Source of the DNA: Cyanoderma ruficeps
Taxonomy: Eukaryota > Chordata > Aves > Passeriformes > Timaliidae
Assembly: GCA_008694505.1 (NCBI GenBank)
Contig: VZDJ01000594.1
Span: forward strand, 14,016,918 to 14,080,917
DNA length: 64,000 bases
Reading direction: 5' to 3'
This document shows, piece by piece, positions 36,301-45,845 of the stretch. A model generated the notes under the pieces. That model ran no database searches and was not told where the DNA came from. It saw nothing but the letters and a program-made list of their open reading frames with translations. Within the stretch, counting starts at the first letter, position 1. Every line of letters starts with the position of its first letter. The translations under genes and the position numbers were made by a program.

Positions 36301-37858
36301 TTCTTCCCGACTTGTCCAATCTTCCTAGCCTTCCTGCCAGCACCTGTCCACCCCACTGTCTCTCCTGGCCTGGGACATGCCCCATCCATGTCCCCACTGC
36401 ACCAGCCTGAATAATTCACAAGGGCTGTGGGAGCACCTGGGAGCACCTGGAAGCTGGAGGGCTGGGGGACACAGGAGGTTTGTGGGAAGTGGTGCAGGAG
36501 GGTCGATGACCAGCCCTCTTTGCTGAGCTCAGTGGTCTCCCCACAGGGAGAACTTCCTGGTGCTGGACATCTTCTTTGAGGCACTCAACTATGAAGCCAT
36601 TGAGCAGAAGAAAGCCTATGACCTTGCTGGGCTTCTCGGTGACTCCCCTTGCCTTCCTGTGGGGCCCTAAGGCGTGGAGCTCGGAGTCCCAGTCCTGGGA
36701 AGATGGGGGTCTGGTGGGGGAGGGATCACACAGAGCAGCAGCCAGCCACGGGTTGGCTGAAGGGTGGAATGCTGCTGACCATCCCCTATCCTGCATGTCC
36801 CCCACTCCCCCCATCCTGCTGTCCGTGCCCCATGACTGCTCTGTCCCCCACCATCCGGCAGCCTTGGCACTGCCTGCTGCCCTGCTGGGCAGGCTTCCAG
36901 TGGGCTGCACAGAATCTCATGGTGACCATCTTCTCTTCCTCCTCCTCAGGGGACATCGGGGGGCAGATGGGCCTGTTCATCGGTGCCAGCATCCTCACCA
37001 TCTTGGAGATCCTCGACTACATCTATGAGGTGTGCTTAGCCTTCAGGGATGTGTCTCAGCAGTGGGGGCAGAGACAGGCTTCCTGGGGAGGGCATAAAGT
37101 GTGTGGCCACCCCAAAGGGTTATAACAGCCCCCAGATTAGGAAATATCCAGAGGAAGTCAATGGGAGGAGAATGGGTCCCCCAGCATTCCTCAGTGACCT
37201 GACAACAGGGAGGGTGGTGGGCCAAGGTAGTGTCCCACTCTCCCTGGGTGAGAAGGGGAGCAGGCAGCAGTTCTGTGTAGACTGGGGTATCCACACACAG
37301 GGGACACAGGGGACACCTACCTGTGTGCAGGTCTGGGTCTGACCCCCCTTCTGCACCCAGGTGATCCGAGATAAGGTGAGCCGGGTCCTGCGCCGCTCCA
37401 AGCCACCTCTGAAGAAACCCTCAGGCAGCATCGCCACACTGGGATTGGAGGAGATGAAGGACCAGGTACACCTGCAGGGCTGGGCTGCCTGGAGGCTACG
37501 AGGACAGGGCCTGGCCATGTGTCTGCCCCCACCCCAGGGGGGAGACATCATCCCAAGAGGATCTGTGTGGCTCTGCATTTGTTTCCTGCAGGCCGCAGAG
37601 TCAGGGCACTCGCAGGGAGGCAGGGAGCTGGGTGTCCTCCAGGGAGCTCCTGTGGACAGGCTGTGATGGGTGGGAGGACTAGGGAGGTGGTAGGGTGCAT
37701 GGAGTCTGTGCCCACCCTATTGACTGCCATCCCCACAGAGCCCCTGTGAGACACTGGGTCGGCACGTGGAGGGCGCCTACAATGCGGGCATCCTGCCAAA
37801 CCACCACCACCGCCACCACTACCCTCACCAGGGAGTCTTCGAGGACTTCGCCTGCTAG
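11767..37858 (+). CDS. ASIC4: Acid-sensing ion channel subunit 4, isoform a (spliced)
   Basis: Degenerin/ENaC-family plasma-membrane subunit of neurons. In mammals ASIC4 gives no proton-gated current alone and modulates other ASICs. Coding exons: 11767-12342, 34765-34909, 35078-35205, 35296-35455, 35851-35907, 36003-36156, 36547-36638, 36950-37029, 37361-37465, 37739-37858. They sum to 1617 bases, 538 residues, close to the family length, and phases agree at every junction. Seen: start [11 protein letters not shown] typical of ASIC4; STLHGLGH carrying the His-Gly gating motif (51-52); TM1 about 67-88; FPAITICN after TM1; cysteine-rich ectodomain; [28 protein letters not shown] before TM2; selectivity-filter GAS at 449-451 in [11 protein letters not shown]-terminus with a histidine cluster and EDFAC end. 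All introns are GT-AG; exon 7 has a weak donor, GTGACT. The exon 1a junction gives [11 protein letters not shown], as expected for ASIC4. Confidence 0.95.
14955..15130. promoter_or_regulatory. Candidate conserved non-coding element
   Basis: An AT-rich island with CAATAAATAACTCG, TAAATGATCTT and CAAATTAAGAAACTATC words inside GC-rich intron sequence. Homeodomain-like core sites are visible. No coding potential. Confidence 0.25.
16785..16985. promoter_or_regulatory. Candidate conserved enhancer with MEF2-like site
   Basis: About 200 bases of AT-rich sequence with several TTAAT and TAATTT words. CTAAAAATAA at 16962-16971 matches the MEF2 consensus. The sharp composition boundaries suggest constraint, which is inference without alignment. 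Confidence 0.3.
18000..18150. promoter_or_regulatory. Candidate conserved non-coding element
   Basis: A compact AT-rich block (CATAATTATATTTAATGAATT, split as ATAATTATATTT and AATGAATT, plus CTTATCTGGGTAATTT) carries GATA and homeodomain cores between GC-rich flanks. Confidence 0.3.
19575..19870. promoter_or_regulatory. Candidate conserved non-coding element
   Basis: An AT-rich block of about 300 bases with GACTATATAAAGCTC (TATA-like), TTTATTTATAG and GAAAAAAATTAACAAG words. It could be an enhancer or a cryptic promoter. No plausible coding exon follows. Confidence 0.3.
22997..23093. repeat. Degenerate (CCCAT)n repeat
   Basis: Pentamer CCCAT and variants (CCTAT, CCCCATCT, TTTCACCCCAT) run through about 95 bases. 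Simple pyrimidine-rich repeat of the ASIC4 intron. Confidence 0.75.
25095..25325. promoter_or_regulatory. Candidate enhancer: SOX, RUNX, octamer and tandem LEF/TCF motifs
   Basis: Within 165 bases the sequence shows CCATTGAT (SOX-like, 25101-25108), AACCACAAA (RUNX, 25187-25195), ATGCAAAT (perfect octamer, 25236-25243), and two adjacent ATCAAAG sites (LEF/TCF, 25249-25255 and 25256-25262). The block is more AT-rich than its flanks. The motifs are seen directly; enhancer activity is inferred. Confidence 0.4.
26984..27008. repeat. Poly-C tract with an unresolved base
   Basis: About 25 consecutive Cs with an N at 27003. The true tract length is uncertain because sequencing and assembly commonly fail on such runs. 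Confidence 0.9.
27115..27325. promoter_or_regulatory. Candidate conserved element with GGATTA and GATA motifs
   Basis: The block contains GAGATAAGG (GATA), GCAGATTAAACG and GGGATTAAGC (OTX/PITX-type GGATTA), and TTTTTATCTCC. It follows a CpG-rich patch at about 27.0-27.1 kb. Regulatory role inferred. Confidence 0.3.
28738..28885 (+). mobile_element. CR1 LINE fragment
   Basis: The sequence with ATAAATACATCAAGGGAGT, then GAGAGCTATTTAAGCTAAGG, then GCCATGAATAAATTTAGG reads as the 3' part of a CR1-family LINE in the sense direction, a form common in bird and reptile genomes. It is truncated at both ends. Identification is from memory of the family. Confidence 0.6.
31729..31800. repeat. (TCC)n polypyrimidine repeat with an unresolved base
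   Basis: Triplet repeats of CTC/TCC with interruptions and an N at 31762. The open frames through it (Ser or Leu runs) are artefacts. Confidence 0.85.
32190..32670 (+). promoter_or_regulatory. ASIC4: Second CpG island, candidate promoter of ASIC4 exon 1b transcripts
   Basis: A CpG-dense block 1.2-1.7 kb upstream of the internal first exon, in an otherwise CpG-poor intron. A good donor, GG|GTGAGTGC, lies at about 32999 and a strong pyrimidine-rich acceptor ends at 33744, just before exon 1b. A non-coding leader spliced to 33745 is therefore possible. Inference only. Confidence 0.4.
33904..34500 (+). CDS. ASIC4: Alternative first coding exon 1b of ASIC4 (ASIC2b-like N-terminus)
   Basis: The 597-base open exon encodes 199 residues with the full layout of an ASIC first exon: a cytosolic segment ending in LHYMC, a basic stretch, TM1 ([17 protein letters not shown]), [10 protein letters not shown], a [11 protein letters not shown] helix, [25 protein letters not shown] and [10 protein letters not shown]. 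The donor CCC|GTGAGT is in phase 0 and fits the shared exon 2 (VYTRYGKC), giving a 545-residue protein. As I recall the paralogues, it resembles ASIC2b far more than exon 1a (shared features: HTR, QL.FPAVT.CN.N, RF..L.K.DLY, GxWLGL, FLPPR). The HG dipeptide is PG here. The frame stays open upstream to the acceptor at 33744, so the true start may lie earlier. Confidence 0.85.
34765..37858 (+). CDS. ASIC4: ASIC4 shared exons 2-10 (ectodomain, TM2, C-terminus)
   Basis: Nine exons are used by both predicted isoforms and encode 347 residues. Order of landmarks: [115 protein letters not shown]; then TM2 with [15 protein letters not shown] and a cytosolic tail ending EDFAC. Introns between them are short (about 90-400 bases). 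The tail has a His-rich cluster ([10 protein letters not shown]) just before the end. Confidence 0.95.
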
Positions 37859-39541
37859 GCAAGACTGGGACTGGGGGGCAGCCCTGTCACCCCCCTCCCC
37901 AGCGTTCTCATGGAGAGAAACCGCAGCACTGGGTGCGGTGGGCACGGCCCCCTGCCTCCCCCACCCCACTGCCAGGACTAGCCACACCGTTCACCCCCAG
38001 TGATGCCACTGGAGCTGCCTCAGCACCGGCACTGGAGCAGCCCCCCGGCCCTTTTGCCTGTCCCCTCTGCTTGCCCCTAGCACGTGGGCTCAGCCCAGTT
38101 TCAAGCACACAGCGTGGAGGGGGATGGGCGTGCCAGGGGGGTTTGGAGGAGCAGCAGGTGTGGCCCAGAGAGGCCATGGTGCTGCAGAGCATGAAGGGGG
38201 TAAGCTAAGGTTCCTGTGAGCCCCTGCTGACTCCTTCTGGGTGGTGGTCTCTGTCCTGCATGGTTTTCCCCAGGAGAGAGACATGCCTGGAACAGCTTCC
38301 CTCTGTTCAGGAACCACCTCCCCCCCTTCCTGCTGCAGGGCAGGGCAGCGTTGCAGGGCACCACTCTGAGCAGCATGGCCCCCGTGGCCAGCCCAGGGAC
38401 ACCCCAACTGCAGCCACACCTGCATGGCAAACCCTGACCCCTGGCACCACCACCACCACTGTGACATGGCCCTAAACATCTGCCCACCCTTGCCCAACCT
38501 CACGCAGTCTCTCAGGGCTGCAGCCCCTACATCACTGTTCCCAACCAGACCCCTGCACTGTGACTCCCCCTGCCACTCCAGTGTTGGCCCCAAATAATCC
38601 CCAGTCATTTCAGCACTGCAAACCTACTGCCTCCCCTGTATCCTGCCCCAATCTGTTGTGAACCCATCTTCTCCTTGCCCAGGTATTGCCCAGAGTAGCT
38701 CATCCCTTGGCGTAGCTGCCCGGCACAGCCCAAGCAGCATGGTGGGTCCTGCCCTTACTCCCCTGCCTGTCGCTGCTCTTTCGCACTGTGCACGAACCCC
38801 TTGCCATGCTCCCAGCCCCAGGTGCTGAGCACCCGCTGTGCCTCCCCCAGACTGTACATGGTTAGGAGGGTGCTCCGTACCCAGCACTGCCCAGACAGCG
38901 ACAGTCCAACCTGCTGGCCGGACCCTTGGCCAAAACCGGCGCCCACAGTCCTCCTGCCTGCCCTGAGATGGCGGGACCCACGGCAGGACGCAAGGCAGGA
39001 CCCACAGCACTCCCCCTGTCCTGTTGTACATTGCCTCCACCCCCTCCACTGTAGCAGCAGACACCAGCGCAGGGCAATCTGCCCCAAAATATCTCAGGAG
39101 GGGGGGCGAACTGGCAAAGCGCCCCTCAACACACACACGTGGCAGAGGGGGACCCCAGGGCAGGAATTTGGGACCTCTGGGGAGGGCTGGAGTTGAGCCA
39201 GGCAGCCTCTGGCCCTGCTGGTTTGGTCCCCATCCATCTGGTGCCCACAGATGGAACATGGCCATGCTGTGCCGTGCCCAAAGCCATAGATGCAGGAGGA
39301 GCCATCATCCTTTACAGCCCTCAAGGCCCCACACATGGGAGGCACAGGGCAGGGACCAGGACACCAGCAGCCTTGGTTCTGGGTATGCATGGTCCAACAG
39401 CTCCCCTAAAGTATGCACCCATGTGTAAGCATGTTTCCTGTGGGTGCAAGCACCCAGCTGCGTGGTGTTCCATGTTCCCCTGCATGGGGGGATACATAGT
39501 GAGCCTCCCAGCAGGCCAGCCACACTGGTGCTCCCCAGGGA

Positions 39542-39628
39542 GCAGGTATTTCCAAGTGTCTGCTTGGCACAACATCTGCCAGCCTGTCCATAAGGCAAAG
39601 AGCTCCCACAGCCTCCTTAAGAAGAAGC
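39542..39628. repeat. Copy A of an 87-bp direct duplication
   Basis: 80 of 87 bases match copy B at 44549-44635 in the same orientation without gaps. It lies in the ASIC4 3'UTR. Family unknown to me. Confidence 0.85.
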
Positions 39629-39920
39629 CGTGCTGGCTCCCCATGGGGTTCCCATACGCCAACCTGCAAGCAGGAGGGTCCCCAGAGGGGTGCCACATGT
39701 TTTCCCAGGAACGTGCCACGGCTATGCCAGCCAGCCTTACACCAAGGTCTCCTGCAGCAAGTGGGGGGCACAGGATGTGTCCCCTTCCTGCCAGCTGGAG
39801 CAGCAGACCCTGAGCGGGGTGGGCATGGGCACCACGGTGGGACGGCCGGCACAAACCGCCCTTGTGCTGGTGAACGTGAGAGATGTGTGTCACTGTTTTA
39901 TAAATGTACAAATGCTCCCT

Positions 39921-39926
39921 AATAAA
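39921..39926 (+). terminator. ASIC4: ASIC4 polyadenylation signal AATAAA
   Basis: A canonical AATAAA about 2.06 kb after the ASIC4 stop, in an AU-rich local context. It is the first convincing canonical signal downstream of the stop. Confidence 0.7.
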
Positions 39927-42900
39927 GAGGCACAAGTAGGTCCAGAGATGCCTGCAAGGGCTGATGGGGCAGAGATGGGTGAGACACTACCCTAGAGGAG
40001 AGGTGGTGGTGGGACCCAGAGAACACTTTACAGCCCTGTGCTCATGTACGAGTGCAGGCTGAAACTGAAACAGGCAGACAGGGGGTGGGTGGAGGGCAAG
40101 GGGGACCCTGCTGGGACTTTCCCTGGCAGAGGTGCTCCTCCAGTTCCTGCCTTCTCCAGAACTTTCTCCATCTGCCCCAGGTACCCTGCAGCACAAAGGG
40201 GACACACTAGGAAGGTGACCACTTGGTGTTGGCTGCCACCACCAGGCAGCACAGGTTTCCCTCTAAACCAGTGAGGGCTGAAAAAGCCTGAGTTAACTCG
40301 GTGCAGTTGGGACACAGGGCCACATCCCACAGCTCACACCATGCCCTGTGAGAAGAGGACTGAGCTTGGGTGCAAAAGGGAAAAGCAAGGAAATAGCTAC
40401 ATCCTCCACATCTTGTTATCATCAAGGAAGGAGACTGGATCCCTTTGGGATGAGACTGTCCCTGCCACCAGATTCTGACCCATCTGCCCCTCCAGGATGC
40501 CCCATCATTTCACCCCCACCAAGGCGGTAAGTGGGAGCTCATGGTGTCTCCTGCTCTACAGTGAAGACGTGTCACAGGAGCTGAGCAAGGAGAGCAGGAT
40601 TGTGTGGTGAGCCCAAGAGGTCCTTCCTCAGGATGTCCTCCAGTACCATGCACAGGAGTGAAGAATGGCAGAGCTTTGTGCATGGCCCATCCCAGCTTCT
40701 ATACCAACAAAGCAGCCTCAGGACCCTTCCCAGGAGCTTTGTAGTGATGACCTAACAAAGATTTGACATACTTTTTTTTTCTGTTGCTCTCAGCACCTCT
40801 GTTCTTTAATTTGATGTCTTCCAGGTGCTATCTGGAAGTGACAGCTCCTGTAGGGTTTCCCACTTTTCCAAACAGAACAGGTAGATGACGTGAACCCAGC
40901 ACCACCCCCTGCCCGTGACATGCCTCATGTCCCAGTGCAAATGGCACTGGGCTGAGGAGGCCCAGTGGGATGACTCTGGTTTAGCCCTCCAGGGTCAACC
41001 ACAAACCCCAGTGCCGTGGCTCCCGCGTGCCCCCGTCCATGCTGTGCATGTTCAAGGGCCACCAGGGGCTTGGTCCTCCCCAGAGATGGAGATGCTGCCA
41101 CCTGGGGCTCACCCAGCACAGCGCTGCTTGAAACACCTGTAATGAACCACATGAAATAGCTGGGGCATAATTAGAAGGGGATCCACTACAGTGAAACAGG
41201 CCCTTAATTTTAATGAGCACAGTGCTCTGGACAAATGCCAAGTATCTGATCACAGCAGGATCAGCTGTGCTGGCAACAGTTTCTGTCACTGTAGAGGTGA
41301 CAACCCCAAAAGACACAGCAGGAGTGGCAGCAGGGAGTAGGCACCAGGATGGGGCAGGCAGCAAGGATCTCTTCCATCTATGGGGCAGACATCTCCTCTG
41401 GGCACTTCCCAACATGCCTCCACTGCCACAAACATTAATTACAGTTGTTCTCATAGAAAAGCTGCACTTCAAAGAAAAAAAACAAAAAACCAAACCATCC
41501 AGCTTGGGAGCAGAGGGTTTAGAAGTAAGCCCCAAAATGGAATGGGACATGTGGCCTTGCTGCTGTCACCTCCTCCCCAAGCATCTCCTGCCTGGAGATG
41601 CTGATGGTGACAGGCAACACCTGCAGAAAGGAATGACTCTCAGCATGTCTGTATGATGTGTAAATGCCAAGCTCATGGCTCTGCTCTATGATCATTTGTC
41701 CCTAACGCCCTTGCTGGAAAAATGGACTGGTGGTGCCAATTAGTCAGGCCAGGCAAGGGACACATAGCACCCACCTTCCAGCACTCAGCCCCTGACAGTG
41801 GGCAAGGAGGCTGGAAAAACCAAGGAGGCAATTAAAATCAAAGTCCAAACAAGCTGCCTGCCTCTTGCCCCAGTGCCAGAGCTTCAGGGCCTTGCATTCT
41901 GCCAATGTTGGGGTGGTGTGGCCCCAGAGGGGACATCCCTGGGCATAGCCAGATATGCTGACACCCCATGGAAGGAAACCCCTGCAGGCAGGCACACACT
42001 GACAGCAGCTCTGCCTGCACCTACAGCTCTCCTTCTTCACTGAAATGCTCTAATTTTCCTGAGCTCGGCCAGAAAAAACCCTAACCAAAGCCCCTCACAC
42101 CCTCCAGAGGGGCTAAGCAGCATGCTGGACATCCAAGGCATTGGATGCAGGCCCAGCTTGGCACCTCCCTGTCCACTCCTCTTCAAGAAGACCAGCTTCT
42201 GCCTTCATTTAGAGACAGGGGAAATGTTTGCTGGAGTTGGGTCCTGGCCTGTGTTTGGTAGAGTTGCTCCTGCAGGACAGACACCACTGGCCCTTTCCCA
42301 AAGAAAGTGCACTGCATTTCCCTTTGCCCTCCACCCCTTTCCTGGTACGGCAGCAATTCCCATATCCTCCCAAAGGTCACCCATCAAACTGATTAATATT
42401 CCTGGGGCTGAAGTAGCTTTGCCACAGAGTTTAACACAGCCTGAAGTGACCCAAGCAGGGCTAGAAAAATAGGTTTTGCCTTCCCTCCTCACAGGCTCAC
42501 TGTTGTGTTTGCATACACAGGAAAACAAACCATGGAAGGGAGAACAGCAGTAGCTTGAGTTTTCCCCAATTTGACTCTCTTTGCACAGTGCAGAAATGAG
42601 AGGGGAGGTACAAGGGAAGGTAGGTGTCCACCCAGGCCCAGTGTATTCAGACATTCCTCTTTGTACTTCAGAGTGCTCTGAACCACATCTTCACTCTCTC
42701 TTCTGAAAAACTTTCCAAGAGGAAGTTGCTCTGTCTCTCTTGATTGCTGTGGTGAGCCAGTAACACTTGGGTAATTTCCATAAGGGAAGCAGAAGCCTAC
42801 AACACAGAAGACAAGTTTTCTCCTGCCTCATTTGTAAAACTGGCCTTTCACTGCCCTGCTTCCACAACTGGGTAAGTGCAGAAATCCACAGACTCTATGA

Positions 42901-43224
42901 AAGTACCGGTCAAGCCTGAAGAGGGATCATGGAATGTTTTCTCAGCTGCCCACACCTGCCAGCCCTATGAGGGCAGGAGAGGGGTAGAGTGCATCAGTGC
43001 CCATGTCCCTATTGTCACAGGTCTCTGCCACATCCCAGTGAGCACAAATGGTGCTCACTTCACAGACAACACTCACCTTGCTCAGGTCACCAACCCCCTT
43101 CTCAAAGTTTTGAACATCCTTCTCTTGGGTTTCATCATGTTTTGATGCTGCAAATAGCCTGGCAAACACTAAAACAGCTTCAAACCCTGCCAGCTCCGTT
43201 GAAAAGGGAGCAGTAACCATGCCG

Positions 43225-43485
43225 GGAGTGCCACAAGCACTGTCATTTGCTCATGCATATGCCAGAGCGGTGAGCCTCTGCTGGTATTGATAGTGCAGAA
43301 CGTTAAGTATGCAAATACCTTTCACTGGGTCTGGGCAAACAGCAGTGAGGCAAGAGCAACTTTATCTAGACAGTCTCATGATAATTAAACGACAATTCTG
43401 AATTTCTTTTCACAGCCAACTTGATTTGAAGCCGCTTTATTACCATTTGGACACTCTTCTAATGCCTAATCACATCTTACTACTT
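43225..43485. promoter_or_regulatory. Candidate conserved non-coding element with octamer
   Basis: An AT-rich block with ATGCAAAT at 43309-43316 inside GTATGCAAATAC, plus CATGATAATTAAACGAC and TTTATTACCATTTGG words. It lies between two converging genes and could act on either. Inferred from composition and motifs only. Confidence 0.3.
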
Positions 43486-44548
43486 GGTCTGCTTTTCAGA
43501 GGATGTGTATCTGTAACACACCTGCATCTGCCTCACTCCCTCTGCCCCAGATTTCCACTTGAAGGGAATTAAGGATATGCTCAGGGAAGATCAAAAATAG
43601 AAATATTCAGAACAAGCTAACAGTTACTGTCTGCAATATAATAAAATTATATTTAAACATATACACTCCTACACCATGGATACAGAGACTGGAGCAGGAA
43701 GAGATGAATGAGGTATCCTTGGAAAAGGCATACCACACAGCCCAGGGTCTCTCCATGAGTTTTGCTGAGCACTAGCAGCCTTGATAAGTAATAGAGAGTA
43801 GGTTCAGTTAATTTTCTTGGGGGTGTCTCTTCAATACATGTGTTTCATGAAGCAGTAAAACATGATGCGTAAAGGGCTGGTGGGAAGGGCACATGGAGTC
43901 ATGAAAATCATGCCTGGAGCAGGCAGCACGGGCAGGGGACACAGGCCCCACACCTCATAATGCAAATAAGAAGCAGTAGGTGATGAAACAGTCCAGGACA
44001 GAACCACAGTGCTCTACCCACCTAAGAACTGGAAAACACAAGGGCTGAGAAGCCCTGAAATGTAAAACAGCCCAAAAAAGAATGACTGCAATGCAGAGAG
44101 AGCAGATCTAGCACCAGTGATCCAACACAGTGCTCAGATTCAGTTTCTGGCCTGGAAGTTTCCTTCAGAGCTGACCCCAGATCCTGGGGGGCAGAGTTCA
44201 CCTCACTTGAGCAGCCAGCCTCTGCTCTGACATGGGCCAGGAGTGCCCCGTTACTCACATACAGGCTTTTACAGAGACAGCAGATGTGGGAGGACACAGC
44301 TGCACCAGCCCTTTACTGGTGCTTTTCCACCCATAGACGGGGCTGAGGAGGACTGGTCAGTGGGAGCACAAATTTACAGCAACAGGAAAGGCAGGGCAAT
44401 CAACACATTGCACTGGACTTCCCAGGTCAGGGGGCTCAGCATCCTGCCACACCACCAGTGCTGGCAGCAGGTAGCTACAGCAGGACAGCCGGAGACCATG
44501 AGCATCAGAGGAAGTGCAGGATTCCTGCTGCAGGCCCCAGCGGTGAAA

Positions 44549-44635
44549 GCAGGTATTTCCAAGTGTCTGCTGGCCACAACATCTGCCAACCTGTCCACAA
44601 GGCAATGGGCTCCCACAGCCTTCTTAAGAAGAAGC
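44549..44635. repeat. Copy B of an 87-bp direct duplication
   Basis: Matches copy A at 39542-39628 at 80 of 87 positions, same orientation, 5.0 kb apart. It lies about 190 bases beyond the CHPF polyadenylation signal. Confidence 0.85.
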
Positions 44636-44809
44636 AGGCATCTCCCTGCTCAAGTAAAGGATGTTGCAGGTGCTTGGGGAAAGAAGCATCTCTGTATGGA
44701 ATCTGTCCAGCCAGCTGCAGACAGAACTTATACAAGAAGCCAGCACGTACCACCACAAAGACCCCCAGCAGAACACCCATAGTTGCCTCATGAGATAATC
44801 AGCCAGACC

Positions 44810-45845
44810 CACCAGTACATCTCTCCATTTTATTAGTGTAAATGCACCCCATCCCCCCTCCTTTTCCCCCTATTAAATACAAACCAGGAGCAGAGAGTGG
44901 CTCCTCAGTCGCTTTCTCCTTAGGAGATGCACAGCCAAACCCTCTGCCATGCCCATCAGTGTCAGGCACAATGTCCCTCGACCCTGAGGGCAGCCCCACA
45001 GTGGGGAGGGATCCCACCTCTGTCAGGAGGCTCTCGTCTGAGGCTGTGACCTCCGACGTCCTATCAATACTGCGAAGGCCAAAGCGGCCTGGGTCATGGT
45101 TCCCATGGGGAGCAGCTCACGGTACGTGAAATCAGCAGGATCCCCTCTGGCACCCCCAATACCCACCGGTCCCAAGGGCCCAAGTTCCTCACACCGCAAC
45201 CAGCCAGGAGCACTCCAGCTCATTGCCAAGTGGCAAAACCCCAAAACCAATATCCTTATTGCTCTTTTGGGATGGGATGTGCCCCATTCCACTGTCCAAG
45301 CTTGTGGCAGGCACAGGGACATCTTCCTCCCTGTACAACCAGGCCAATGCTCCAAAGGAACAAGGGGCACAGTCCTGTCCCAGGACACTGGGGGAACTAT
45401 GAGGGATCACTCCAGGCCCTGTGGCAGTCACAGCCCTGCAGAAGGAGGACTTTGGGCTCTACATTCCCCCAGTTAAGAGGGGGACAGCAAGAGACAGGGC
45501 AGCCTATCTCCCCAGTGCTCAGCAGCAGGGCCAGGGCAGAGTGATGGGACCAGCAGCCAGCAGCTCTGGATGAGGATCCAGGTTTTCCAGCTTGCAGCTC
45601 AGTGACTCTGACCCCATCTTGCCCGGGGTCTGCACAGCCATGGCTGCTTGAGAAGACCCAGGCACCCTGGCCTGGCAGACCCCGGCCTGGGGAGCCCCAG
45701 TGGGGCTCCAGTGGGGCAAGTCATGAGCTTGGACACCAGCAATCTCTGCAGCCACTGCAGAAGGAAGACAGATTTGGGCAGAAGAAGAAGTGGAGTGGGC
45801 AAGCAGGCATAACATGGCAGGGCCAGCCCCTCCTTCATCCAGGGT
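44810..45845 (-). other. CHPF: CHPF 3'UTR
   Basis: About 1 kb from the CHPF stop to just beyond the AATAAA on the minus strand at 44829-44834. No other signal of note. Confidence 0.55.
44829..44834 (-). terminator. CHPF: CHPF polyadenylation signal AATAAA
   Basis: TTTATT on the plus strand reads AATAAA on the minus strand, about 1 kb after the CHPF stop. Confidence 0.65.

Larger units (their letters stand above)
37859..39945 (+). other. ASIC4: ASIC4 3'UTR
   Basis: It runs from the stop codon to just past AATAAA at 39921-39926. At 39542-39628 it contains an 87-bp segment duplicated near the CHPF 3' end. No coding frame within it looks real. Confidence 0.6.
39946..44809. other. Convergent intergenic region between ASIC4 and CHPF
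   Basis: No gene is supported. The stretch is more AT-rich than the rest of the window, especially 41.2-41.5 and 43.2-43.9 kb. It holds an AT-rich candidate conserved element with an octamer motif at 43.23-43.48 kb and copy B of the 87-bp duplication. Confidence 0.6.
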
